The notes beneath the pieces are model-generated. The model did not search any database, was not told where the DNA came from, and worked only from the letters and a program-made list of their open reading frames with translations. 18,378 nucleotides of DNA from an uncultured Sphingomonadales bacterium (lineage in GTDB: Bacteria; Pseudomonadota; Alphaproteobacteria; Sphingomonadales; Sphingomonadaceae). Location of the stretch: positions 1 to 18,378 of the forward strand of contig CALCBC010000101.1 in assembly GCA_937898525.1 (NCBI GenBank), given 5' to 3'. Position numbers and translations under genes: made by a program. Shown here one piece after another: positions 7,460 through 15,855 of the stretch; the first letter of the stretch is position 1; every line of letters starts with the position of its first letter.

Positions 7460-10402
7460 GTGGTCCGAGACCGGTTGAGGGGAGTGAAGGCCTGCGCCAG
7501 CACGATTGCGGTGGCGCTTTCGATGGTTGGCGTCACGCCCCTTCATGCGCAGGAGTCGGCGGCATCGGCTGAAGATGCTCCTCGGTCAGAACCTTCGGAT
7601 GATACAGACGGAGCCGCATCCGAAGAGAACGTCATCGTCGTTACCGTCACCGGCACGAACATCTCCGGCGTCAAGCCAGTCGGAAGCGAGGCGGTGACTC
7701 TCGACCGGGAACAGATTGCCGCGACCGGCCAGTCCAATCCGGCCGACGTCGTTCGCACCCTGCCGCAGGTGCGCAACCTCGGCGAGTTCCGCGAAGGGGG
7801 TACGCAGGGCGGAAACAACAACCAGCAGGGCAACGCGATCAACCTTCGCGGCCTGGGCCAGGCGGCGACTCTGCTGCTGATCGACGGCCATCGGATCACC
7901 AACACCGGAGCGTCTCAGACGTTTACCGAAGCCAACGCGATTCCCCTGGCGGCGCTCGAGCGGATCGAGGTGATCGCGGACGGCGCTTCGGCCGTCTATG
8001 GTTCGGACGCCATCGCCGGCGTCGTCAACTATGTCATTCGCAAGGACTACGAAGGGATCGAACTCACCGTCCGCGGCAGCAACACCAGCGGCGGGTTCGA
8101 GTTTACGCCCGGCATCACCGCAGGCACCAACTGGGACTTCGGGGGGCTGGGTGTCGGCAACATCCTCGTCGGTTACGAGTACTCCCAACGCGATGCGTAC
8201 AGCCGGGGCCGCAACCCGTATCTGCGGCAGGATCTGAGGCGCTTCGACCACGTCGACAACCGGCTCAACGGAACCACCGCGACGGCCGGCTACAACGGCA
8301 ACATCGTCGTCGCCAACCCCGACCCCGACGGCCCGTTCGGCCCCCTGCAGCCGCCGCAGAACCCGACTCTGCCCCGCGCAGGAACAAACACCTATTACGG
8401 GCTTCCGGCCGGAACCAACGAAAACCTCACCGTCGCGGACCTGCTGCTCAACCAGCCCCACCTCCTCGATTCCAGCGAGTTCAACGACTACACCGGCGAG
8501 ATGGAGCGGCATCAAGTTGTCGCCTTCCTCAGGCAGTCGATCGGTGATCGTGTCGAGTTCTTTCTTCAGGCCACCTACAACAATCGCAGCACGATCTCGG
8601 AAACTTCTCAGGGCGTCATATCCAATGTCGAGCTCCGACCCGTCCTCTATGACGAAGCGACCAACACCCCCACGGCCGCCCCAAACCCGTACTACATCCC
8701 CGGATTAGCCAACGGCCCCCTCACCGTTCAGTACAACATGATCGAGAGCGTCGGCCTGAACAATTGGACCGGCGAGAATGAATCCTACAACATTACATCC
8801 GGGTTCCGCGTGAAACTGCCTTCACGGTGGAACGGTGAAGTCTACTACACTTATGGTAGAGACAAGGCCTGCAATTATTGCCAACTAGGCACTAATATAA
8901 ACCCGACTGCTCTTCAGTACCTGGTAGATATCGGCGTCATCAATCCGCTCGACAATACGACACCGCTTTCCCAGGACGTGATCAGCCGGTTCACTGGCGA
9001 CAACATCCAGCGCAGCGGCAACGGCATCGACGACCTCGTCGTGAAGTTCGACGGCCCGCTGTTCGCCTTGCCCGCCGGCAACGCGCGAGCCGCGATCGGC
9101 GGCGAGCGCAACAAGGTCTACAACTACAACATCAACGGCGCGAACCGCCCGTTCAGCAACGACTTCGTCCTCGACACCGACGAGACCACCAGCCGTGGCA
9201 ACCGGACGATCTGGTCGGCGTTCGCCGAGCTGTACCTGCCGCTCATCTCGGACGAGATGGACATACCACTGGTCCAGGCGTTCACGGTGAGCGGCGCGGT
9301 TCGCTACGATGACTATTCCGACGTCGGAAGCACTACCAATCCGAAGATCAGCGCGACCTGGGAGGTCTACGACGCGCTTACCCTTCGCGGGTCGTGGGGG
9401 ACCTCGTTCCGCGCGCCGAACCTGCCCGACGTAAACCCGACGGCCATCTCCTCGGGGGCGACCTTCCCGTCCTTCTACACGGGACAGGATCCGCGCATTC
9501 CGTTCGGCCCGATCACGGTCGCGTTCGTGGGCGGCGCCAATCCCGACCTCGGACCGGAGACGGCCGAAACCTGGCAGGTGGGCGCGGACTTCGATCCGGT
9601 CGACAACCTCCGCCTGTCTGCCACCTACTACAACATCAGCTACCAGGACCGGATCGCCGGACCGGACGTCTTCGGCGCCTTCTTCAATCCGCTCACCTAT
9701 CCGGAATATCTCGGTTACGCCGACTTCATCATTCCGATCGACAACCCGACAGGCTGCGTGAACGGCGATCCGGCGACCTACGATCCCGTCCTCGCCGAAT
9801 ATGCGGGCCGGACCATTCTCTACGGCGGGGGCATCCAGAACCCGTGCGCGGTCGAAGTGTTGCTGGACGCTCGCAACACGAACCTCGCCGCGACGCAACA
9901 GGACGGCCTCGACGTACAGGTCAACTACACCTATCCGATATCCAACGGGGCGCTGTTCGCTACGGTCAGCGTCAACAAGCTGCTCAACAACCGCCAGCAG
10001 GTGAATGCCGATGATCGGTTCCAGGATCGTCTCGGCTTCTACAACTCTCCGATCGAGTGGAGAGGGCGCGTTTCGCTCGGCGGCTCGTATGACAACTTCA
10101 GCGCGACCCTCTTCGCAAACTACACCGGTTCATACACGAACGACCAGGCGGCCGATAATCTCGGACAGGCGATCAACCCGGTCCACGTCGACGATTACCT
10201 CACATTCGATCTCAACCTGAGTTACACCATCGACGAGGACAGCTGGCCAAGCTTCGCCAAGGACATACGCGCGTCGCTCAGCTTTCTTAACGTCACCGAC
10301 AAGGCACCGCGGCTGGTCTATACCGCCAATTCGGTGTTCAATCCGGCGTACTCGAACCCGTTCGGTCGTACGGTTTCATTCCAGCTCTCGGCTGGGTTCT
10401 GA
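7460..10402 (+). CDS. TonB-dependent outer-membrane receptor
   Basis: This is a 980-residue outer-membrane active-transport channel driven by TonB. A signal peptide (about 1-30, ending TPLHAQ) is followed by a TonB-box-like VIVVTVTGT (58-66). The plug domain (about 75-195) has INLRGLGQAATLLLIDGHR and the diagnostic LERIEVIADGASAVYGSDAI. The rest is a beta-barrel that ends FGRTVSFQLSAGF with the typical C-terminal Phe. There is no extra N-terminal signalling domain and no SusD partner. The start is a GTG with GGGGGAG just upstream; no better in-frame start is visible. Context (glucosidases, esterases) suggests an acylated glycoside or oligosaccharide ligand. A low-GC patch at 8841-8930 encodes a Cys-pair segment, ACNYC, likely in an extracellular loop. 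The esterase gene follows after 57 bp with no terminator seen. Confidence 0.94.
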   Translation: MVRDRLRGVKACASTIAVALSMVGVTPLHAQESAASAEDAPRSEPSDDTDGAASEENVIVVTVTGTNISGVKPVGSEAVTLDREQIAATGQSNPADVVRTLPQVRNLGEFREGGTQGGNNNQQGNAINLRGLGQAATLLLIDGHRITNTGASQTFTEANAIPLAALERIEVIADGASAVYGSDAIAGVVNYVIRKDYEGIELTVRGSNTSGGFEFTPGITAGTNWDFGGLGVGNILVGYEYSQRDAYSRGRNPYLRQDLRRFDHVDNRLNGTTATAGYNGNIVVANPDPDGPFGPLQPPQNPTLPRAGTNTYYGLPAGTNENLTVADLLLNQPHLLDSSEFNDYTGEMERHQVVAFLRQSIGDRVEFFLQATYNNRSTISETSQGVISNVELRPVLYDEATNTPTAAPNPYYIPGLANGPLTVQYNMIESVGLNNWTGENESYNITSGFRVKLPSRWNGEVYYTYGRDKACNYCQLGTNINPTALQYLVDIGVINPLDNTTPLSQDVISRFTGDNIQRSGNGIDDLVVKFDGPLFALPAGNARAAIGGERNKVYNYNINGANRPFSNDFVLDTDETTSRGNRTIWSAFAELYLPLISDEMDIPLVQAFTVSGAVRYDDYSDVGSTTNPKISATWEVYDALTLRGSWGTSFRAPNLPDVNPTAISSGATFPSFYTGQDPRIPFGPITVAFVGGANPDLGPETAETWQVGADFDPVDNLRLSATYYNISYQDRIAGPDVFGAFFNPLTYPEYLGYADFIIPIDNPTGCVNGDPATYDPVLAEYAGRTILYGGGIQNPCAVEVLLDARNTNLAATQQDGLDVQVNYTYPISNGALFATVSVNKLLNNRQQVNADDRFQDRLGFYNSPIEWRGRVSLGGSYDNFSATLFANYTGSYTNDQAADNLGQAINPVHVDDYLTFDLNLSYTIDEDSWPSFAKDIRASLSFLNVTDKAPRLVYTANSVFNPAYSNPFGRTVSFQLSAGF

Positions 10403-10459
10403 ACCCGAGCCGTCGTCAGGTGGCGGCGACCGAGTAACTCTAGAAGCAGAGACAATGTG

Positions 10460-12115
10460 ATGAGCAGCAGATTGGGCCCGATTCTCCTGGCGGGCTTGGC
10501 CATGATCGCGATCCCAGAGGCCGCCTTTGGCCAATCCCCCGAGGTTCGCATCGACAGCGGTGCAATTCGGGGGAGCGAGGCCGACGGCGTCCTCAGCTGG
10601 AAGGGCGTTCCGTTCGCGGAAGCGCCGGTTGGACCGCTTCGCTGGCGTGCGCCACAGCCCGTCCGACCGTGGCGAGGCGTGCGCGAAGCCACCGCATACA
10701 GCGCCGACTGCATGCAGGTCCCCTTTCCCAGCGACGCTGCACCGCTGGGAACCGAACCCGCCGAGGACTGCCTCTACGCCAATGTCTGGCGACCGAACGA
10801 CGGCCAGAAGAAGCTCCCCGTGATGGTGTGGATCTACGGTGGAGGCTTCGTGAACGGGGGTGCCTCGCCGCCGACCTACTCCGGCGCCAACCTCGCGAAG
10901 AAGGGCATCGTCTTCGTCAGCTTCAATTACCGAGTGGGCCGGTTCGGCACGTTCGCCTTGCCGCAGCTTTCCGCAGAGGACCCGGACGACGGCCTGCTCG
11001 GGAACTACTTCATGCTCGACCAGGTCGCGGCACTCCAATGGGTGCGGCGAAACATCGAGAAGTTCGGCGGTGATCCCTCGAACGTCACGATCATCGGCGA
11101 GAGCGCCGGCGGGATGTCGGTCCACAACCTGGTCACCTCGCCGCTTTCCCAGGGATTGTTTCAGCGGGCGGTGGTGATGTCGGGCGGGAACGGCGTCTCC
11201 GAGAACCAGAAGACGCTGGCAGAGATCGAGGAACTCGGAGAAAATCTCGCTCGCCGATATGACATCGATCCGCAAGCACCTGATACACTTCAGCGACTGC
11301 GGGCGCTCACGGCCGAGCAGGTTACGGACGGCCTCAACATGATGCAGCGCAACAACGGGCCCCAGACCTATTCGGGCCCGTTCGTCGACGGGCGCGTGCT
11401 GGTCGATCTCGACGAAGCCTATGAAAGCGGTCGTTTCGCGCGGGTGCCGATGATGATCGGCGCCACCAGCGCCGACATCGGCGGCAAGAGCGGATTCATG
11501 ATTGCCGGAGCGCGAGACGTCTCGAGCAAGCTCGCCGAACTCGGCGTGCCGGTCTGGGAGTACCGCTTCTCGTACGTGGCGGAGTCGATCGGCCAACCCG
11601 GAGCGCAACACGCCGCCGAGATCCCCTACTTCTTCGACAACACGGCGATCAAATACGGGGATGCCACGACAGAGAGGGATATCGCTGCCGGCAAGCTGGT
11701 CAGCGAGTATCTCGTCAACTTCGTCAAGACCGGCAATCCCAACGGGCCGGGCGTACCGTTCTGGCCGCAACATTCCCGACGAGGGGATGAGATCATGGTC
11801 TTCGAGGAAAGCGGCCGCGCGCTCGCGCAGCGCGATCCCTGGGGGCCTTTGATCGACGACGAGAGGCAACGGGTTCAGGCCGCGATGGCCTCGGGGTACT
11901 ACAACTCTCTCGTCACCCCGCTCGGGGTCCTACTCGATGATCCGGCAGCGCGAGCCATCCTCCAGGCGCGCATACCGCAGGTGATCGGCAACGAGCAGAT
12001 CGGCATGGCGCGCGGTTTCACGCTGGCGGCGCTGGCGGACTACATGCCCCAGGTCCTGACCCGCGAAATGCTGGCTTCGATCGATGCAGATTTCGCCAAG
12101 CTCCCGAAGCGCTGA
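10460..12115 (+). CDS. Exported type B carboxylesterase (para-nitrobenzyl esterase family)
   Basis: This 551-residue alpha/beta-hydrolase cleaves carboxylic esters, probably in the periplasm. A signal peptide (about 1-24, ending EAAFG) precedes the family hallmarks: EDCLYANVW, the oxyanion-hole GGGF, and the nucleophile elbow GESAGG with Ser215. The likely His is His384 in GAQHAAEIPYFF. The likely acid is Asp339 in GATSADIGG, where many relatives have Glu. Numbering is from the ATG at 10460; a GTG directly before it (10457) adds one residue. The ribosome-binding site is weak. Only 57 bp separate it from the receptor gene, so the two are probably co-transcribed. In this setting it may remove acyl decorations from an imported glycoside. 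The natural ester is not visible in the sequence. Confidence 0.9.
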   Translation: MSSRLGPILLAGLAMIAIPEAAFGQSPEVRIDSGAIRGSEADGVLSWKGVPFAEAPVGPLRWRAPQPVRPWRGVREATAYSADCMQVPFPSDAAPLGTEPAEDCLYANVWRPNDGQKKLPVMVWIYGGGFVNGGASPPTYSGANLAKKGIVFVSFNYRVGRFGTFALPQLSAEDPDDGLLGNYFMLDQVAALQWVRRNIEKFGGDPSNVTIIGESAGGMSVHNLVTSPLSQGLFQRAVVMSGGNGVSENQKTLAEIEELGENLARRYDIDPQAPDTLQRLRALTAEQVTDGLNMMQRNNGPQTYSGPFVDGRVLVDLDEAYESGRFARVPMMIGATSADIGGKSGFMIAGARDVSSKLAELGVPVWEYRFSYVAESIGQPGAQHAAEIPYFFDNTAIKYGDATTERDIAAGKLVSEYLVNFVKTGNPNGPGVPFWPQHSRRGDEIMVFEESGRALAQRDPWGPLIDDERQRVQAAMASGYYNSLVTPLGVLLDDPAARAILQARIPQVIGNEQIGMARGFTLAALADYMPQVLTREMLASIDADFAKLPKR

Positions 12116-12138
12116 TCGGTCTCCGCGTACGGGGGACG

Positions 12139-12173
12139 GCCACCGCGAGGAGCTTCGGCGCCGCGGCGGTGGC
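12139..12173 (+). promoter_or_regulatory. Strong hairpin downstream of the carboxylesterase gene
   Basis: GCCACCGC (12139-12146) pairs perfectly with GCGGTGGC (12166-12173) across a 19-base loop, starting 24 bases after the esterase stop codon. No U-run follows, so it is not a classic intrinsic terminator. It may stabilise the 3' end of the receptor-esterase transcript or partly separate it from the glucokinase operon. Confidence 0.4.
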
Positions 12174-12185
12174 GAGCGTTCGATA

Positions 12186-12230
12186 GCGGGAATCCCAGTT
12201 AATGGATCCATTCTCGCCCGCGATTCCCGC
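12186..12230. promoter_or_regulatory. Nested dyad upstream of glucokinase; candidate operator
   Basis: Outer arms GCGGGAATC (12186-12194) and GATTCCCGC (12222-12230) form a perfect 9-base inverted repeat. Almost centred inside it is the perfect 12-base palindrome AATGGATCCATT (12201-12212). The structure ends 33 bases before the glucokinase GTG. A regulator site at the head of the glk-to-tannase operon is the simplest reading. A leader hairpin is possible too. Confidence 0.45.
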
Positions 12231-12263
12231 GAGGCGCGGCGACCTCGACAGGGCGTCGCGAAC

Positions 12264-13253
12264 GTGACCGAACTCGTGGCCCTCGACATTGGGGGTACGC
12301 ACGCGCGGTTCGCGCTCGCATCGATCGACCCGCACGGGGGTATCGCCTTGCGCGAGCCGGTTTCGCTCCGAACGAGCGACTATGCCAGCCTGCAGACCGC
12401 CTGGGAGGAATTCGAGCGCCGCCTCGGCACGCTCGCGCCGCGTGCCGCGGCCATCGCGATTGCCGGGCCGGTGACGGGCGACGTCGTGCGCATGAGCAAC
12501 AATTCGTGGATTCTCGACACCGGCGCGCTCGACACGCAACTTGGGCTCGACGTCGTCACGGTGCTGAACGATTTCGCGGCGGTGGCGCACGCGGTCGCCT
12601 GCGCGCCGGCCGAGGAACTGGTTCACGTCAGCGGGCCCGATGCGCCGCTGCCGAGTCTCGGCACGGTCAGTATCGTCGGGCCGGGAACAGGTCTCGGCGT
12701 GGCCCAGCTCCACCGGTTCCCCGGCGGGTATCACGTCCAGGCGACGGAGGGCGGACACGTGGAGTTCGCGCCGCTGGATGAGATCGATGACACGATCATG
12801 GGGCGGTTGCGCCGGAAGCACACGCGGGTCTCGACGGAGCGGGTTCACTCCGGACCGGGCATCATCGAAATCTACAACGCGCTTGCCGAGCGCGAGAATC
12901 GACCGGCGGAGCTTCCGGACGACAAGGCCATCTGGGAGCGTGGCATTTCCCGCGAGGACAGCCTGGCCGCAGCGGCAGTGGACCGGTTCATCGCCTCGTT
13001 CGGCGGCCTTGTGGGCGATTTCGCGCTTGCTCACGGCGCCGCGGCGGTGGTGCTTGCCGGTGGCCTCGGTCTCAGGCTTCGCGAGCTACTGCCACGGTCT
13101 GGGTTTGGCGAGCGATTCCGCTTCAAGGGCCGCTACACGCAACTGATGGCAGGAATACCGGTCAAGCTGATCGTCCATTCGCAGCCGGGACTCTACGGCG
13201 CCGTCGCCGCGTTTTGGGCGGAGCACGGGCCGGCCTTGGCGTCCGAGACATGA
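12264..13253 (+). CDS. glk: Glucokinase (Glk family)
   Basis: This 329-residue cytoplasmic kinase phosphorylates glucose with ATP to glucose 6-phosphate. It has the phosphate loop DIGGTHARF (8-16), MSNNSW (77-82), the catalytic-base motif LNDF with Asp103, the second nucleotide motif GPGTGLG (139-145) and EGGHVEFAP (162-170), which closely matches E. coli Glk. The frame is open to 12084, but the GTG at 12264 gives the usual family length and places DIGGTHARF near the N-terminus. An in-frame GTG at 12276 is an alternative. Ribosome binding is weak (AGGG about 10 bases upstream). It heads an operon whose next gene starts in its stop codon (ATGA, 13250-13253). Its presence is the best local evidence that the GH3 enzymes release glucose. 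No sugar permease lies in the window. Confidence 0.93.
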   Translation: MTELVALDIGGTHARFALASIDPHGGIALREPVSLRTSDYASLQTAWEEFERRLGTLAPRAAAIAIAGPVTGDVVRMSNNSWILDTGALDTQLGLDVVTVLNDFAAVAHAVACAPAEELVHVSGPDAPLPSLGTVSIVGPGTGLGVAQLHRFPGGYHVQATEGGHVEFAPLDEIDDTIMGRLRRKHTRVSTERVHSGPGIIEIYNALAERENRPAELPDDKAIWERGISREDSLAAAAVDRFIASFGGLVGDFALAHGAAAVVLAGGLGLRLRELLPRSGFGERFRFKGRYTQLMAGIPVKLIVHSQPGLYGAVAAFWAEHGPALASET

Positions 13254-14560
13254 TCCGGGCGCTGCACGTTCGATCGACCCTGAAGGCCTTGCTCGTCGCG
13301 TTGACGATCGTCGTCCCGCTGGGATGCAGCGGTTCATCTTCGGCGGCACAGAGCGAAATCGGCCCGACCGAGATCTCGATCGGCGAGGACGTACGCCGGT
13401 CGCTCGAGCGGCTGGTGGCGGACCGGCTGCTGTCTGGAGCCACCGTGATCATCGCGCATGATGACCGTGTTCTCGTGGACGTCACCGTCGGATACGCCGA
13501 TCTCGAGCGTCGCGAGCCGCTGCGGCGCGATGCGTTGTTTCGTCTCTATTCGATGTCGAAGCCGATCACGAGCGTCGCCATCATGATGCTGGCCGAGCAG
13601 GGAAAGCTCTCGCTTCACGACCCTGCGGAGAAATACCTCCCCGAACTCCGCCACGTGCGGGTCTACGCCTCGGGCAGGCTCGATGACATGCAGACCGTCC
13701 CCCTCGATCGCCCGATCACGGGCGAAGATCTCCTGACCCATAACTCCGGTATCGCCTATCACTTCACCGGGAATTCGCCGGTCCATCAGTACTATCGCAG
13801 GCACGGGGTGATGCGGGACACGCCCGTCGGACGGATGCCCGGAGATGGGCCCCCGGCGAGATCGCTCGACGAGCTCGTCGAGCGGATCGGCAAGGCGCCC
13901 TTGCTGCATCAACCGGGCGACGGATTTCATTACAGCTATTCGACCACCGTGCTTGGTGCGATCATCGAGCGAGTGACCGGCAGGCGGCTCGACGAGGCCT
14001 TGCAGGAAATGCTGTTCACACCGCTCGGCATGAGGGACGCGGGGTTCTTCGTCACCGACGCCCGACTGGAGCGCTTCACCACGCTGTACAACGCGACAGC
14101 GGATGGGATCGAAGCGATCGAACGCCCGGAGACGTCCGACTATCGCGACCCGGATCGCCTCCTCGACGGCGGCGGCGCCCTGGTGTCGACGGCCGAAGAC
14201 TACCTGCGTTTCGCCCGCATGCTGGCGAACGGAGGCACGCTGGAAGGCCGGCGGTATCTCAGCCCCGCCAGCGTCCGCACCATGTTCAGTCCTCATTTCC
14301 GAATGGCCGGCGCTGGCGCCGGAGAGATGGATTTCGGCTACGGTTTCGCGATCGGCGACGCGGTCAGCGAGGCGGCCGGCTCGCTGCCGGCGGGAACAGT
14401 GCGCTGGTCCGGATCGGGCAACACCTATTTCCTGATCGATCCACAGAGCGGAATGATAGGATTGCTCATGACCCACGAACTGGTGTCGGGCGCCGCCTCG
14501 GCCCGATCCGCGCAATTCAGAAGCGTGCCCGACCGGGCTTTCGTCAGTCTCGATCGATGA
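13250..14560 (+). CDS. Exported serine hydrolase, class C beta-lactamase-like (family VIII esterase type)
   Basis: This 436-residue protein has the class C beta-lactamase fold, which in bacteria includes many esterases. The SxxK motif is SMSK, with nucleophile Ser101 and Lys104. LLTHNSG precedes the second motif region, where Tyr228-Ser-Tyr stands in YSYSTTVLG instead of Tyr-x-Asn. The third motif region is WSGSGNT rather than KTG. These changes fit the family VIII esterase-like group better than a true beta-lactamase. The N-terminus is a signal peptide ending VPLGCSG. Cys26 could be a lipidated cysteine, although Pro at -3 makes the lipobox atypical. Start and stop codons overlap both neighbours by ATGA. 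It may remove an acyl group in the periplasm; the true substrate is unknown. Confidence 0.87.
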   Translation: MIRALHVRSTLKALLVALTIVVPLGCSGSSSAAQSEIGPTEISIGEDVRRSLERLVADRLLSGATVIIAHDDRVLVDVTVGYADLERREPLRRDALFRLYSMSKPITSVAIMMLAEQGKLSLHDPAEKYLPELRHVRVYASGRLDDMQTVPLDRPITGEDLLTHNSGIAYHFTGNSPVHQYYRRHGVMRDTPVGRMPGDGPPARSLDELVERIGKAPLLHQPGDGFHYSYSTTVLGAIIERVTGRRLDEALQEMLFTPLGMRDAGFFVTDARLERFTTLYNATADGIEAIERPETSDYRDPDRLLDGGGALVSTAEDYLRFARMLANGGTLEGRRYLSPASVRTMFSPHFRMAGAGAGEMDFGYGFAIGDAVSEAAGSLPAGTVRWSGSGNTYFLIDPQSGMIGLLMTHELVSGAASARSAQFRSVPDRAFVSLDR

Positions 14561-15855
14561 CGTCTACCATCCTCGCGCTCACAGGCTTGGCCACCATCCT
14601 CCTGGTGCTCGCTGCGATACTCTCGAAGCGACTATCGCCCCTGGTGGCGTTCACGGTGCTGCCGCTCGGCGCGGCCGTGGTCCTCGGGCGCGGCGGGGAT
14701 GCCGGCGCACTGATGCAGCAAGGCATGCTCGCCGTCGCCCCCATGGGGGCCATGTTCCTGTTCGCGATCCTGTTCTTCGCGGTGCTCGCAGACGCCAAGC
14801 TGTTCGAACCGATCATCGCTGCGGTGCTGCGTTTCGGCGGCGATCACCCTGGCCGCGTTGCCGTTGGCACGGCCATTCTCACGACGATCGTTCAGCTCGA
14901 CGGTTCGGGGGCGGTCACGTTCCTGATCGTCGTGCCGGCCTTGGCGCCGGTCTATGATCGCCTGGGGATGGATCGCCGGGTGCTGGCTTGCGTCGTGGCG
15001 ATGGGTGCAGGTGTCGGCAACATGCTCCCGTGGGGTGGGCCGACGATCCGTGCAGCGACGGCGCTCGACGTGTCGGTGACCGAATTGTTCAATCCGGTAA
15101 TCCCGGTCTTCCTCGCCGGCACGGCCGCGACCTTGCTCTTCTCCTGGTGGCTTGGCGTCCGCCAGAGGAATACCCTGGTGGTGTTAGCCGGTGCGTCGGG
15201 TCCTTCACCCGGCGGGGAGCCTGCGACGGCGCTGCCGAACTGGCAATTCTGGGCGAACATCGCGCTCGTGATCGCCGTCCTCGGCACGATGCTCGCCGAG
15301 TTCGCGCCGCCCGCGGTCGCCTTTCTCGTCGGAACCGTGCTGGCGCTGCTGATCAACTTCCCGCGGGTCAGCGATCAGTGGGACGCGGTCACCCGCCATG
15401 GCGGAGCGGCGATCACCATGGTCGCCATCCTGTTCGCTGCTGGCGCCTTTACCGGCATCATGCGCGGCACCGGGATGCTCGATGCCCTGGCCCGGGGCGG
15501 AGCCGATCTGCTACCCGGCGGCTCTGCGTCGCAACTGCCGGTGATCGTGGCCGTCCTGTCGATGCCGCTCAGCCTGCTGTTCGATCCCGACAGCTTCTAT
15601 TTCGGAATACTCCCGTTGCTCGGGGGGATTGCCGAACACGGCGGCGTGCCGGCGATCGAGGTCGGCCGTGCCGCGATTCTCGGGCAGATGACCACGGGAT
15701 TCCCGGTCAGTCCGATGACCCCGGCGACGTTCCTTCTGGTTGGGCTGGCCAAGATCGACTTGGCCGACCATCAACGCTTCGCGATCCCCTATCTGTTCGC
15801 GCTCACGCTCGTGATGACGCTCGTGGCGCTCGCGCTCGGGGTCATTCGGCTGTGA
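14557..15855 (+). CDS. CitMHS-family carboxylate transporter (citrate-metal/proton symporter type)
   Basis: This 432-residue, very hydrophobic inner-membrane carrier has about a dozen predicted helices. Two segments identify CitMHS. One is QLDGSGAVTFLIVVPALAP (about 113-131), followed by YDRLGM; the other is MLPWGGPTIRAATALD (156-171). Near the C-terminus, FDPDSFYFGILPLL and PMTPATFLLVGLAKIDLADH are also typical. Known members such as Bacillus CitM and CitH import citrate complexed with divalent metal. The gene overlaps the upstream hydrolase gene by ATGA and the HMG-CoA lyase gene by GTGA, so it is translated as part of this operon. That coupling suggests its cargo feeds the lyase: HMG differs from citrate only by methyl in place of the central carboxylate. 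Citrate or another hydroxylated di- or tricarboxylate remains possible. Confidence 0.9.
   Translation: MTSTILALTGLATILLVLAAILSKRLSPLVAFTVLPLGAAVVLGRGGDAGALMQQGMLAVAPMGAMFLFAILFFAVLADAKLFEPIIAAVLRFGGDHPGRVAVGTAILTTIVQLDGSGAVTFLIVVPALAPVYDRLGMDRRVLACVVAMGAGVGNMLPWGGPTIRAATALDVSVTELFNPVIPVFLAGTAATLLFSWWLGVRQRNTLVVLAGASGPSPGGEPATALPNWQFWANIALVIAVLGTMLAEFAPPAVAFLVGTVLALLINFPRVSDQWDAVTRHGGAAITMVAILFAAGAFTGIMRGTGMLDALARGGADLLPGGSASQLPVIVAVLSMPLSLLFDPDSFYFGILPLLGGIAEHGGVPAIEVGRAAILGQMTTGFPVSPMTPATFLLVGLAKIDLADHQRFAIPYLFALTLVMTLVALALGVIRL

Noticed and set aside
7460..10402. SusC/SusD-type polysaccharide utilisation locus
   Set aside because: There is no SusD-like lipoprotein gene and no SusC-type N-terminal carboxypeptidase-like extension. 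The receptor is of the proteobacterial stand-alone type.
10403..10459. Intrinsic terminator between receptor and carboxylesterase genes
   Set aside because: Only weak pairing (GTCG/CGAC) and no U-run are present, so co-transcription is more likely.
10376..11869. 497-residue open frame on the minus strand
   Set aside because: It is antisense to the carboxylesterase, which has an intact catalytic triad. No domain is seen in the antisense product.
14988..15851. N-terminal extension of the HMG-CoA lyase frame that would give a 593-residue fusion
   Set aside because: The extension only reads the transporter gene out of frame. The GTGA overlap start at 15852 gives the normal lyase length, with key residues at a constant offset from the human enzyme.
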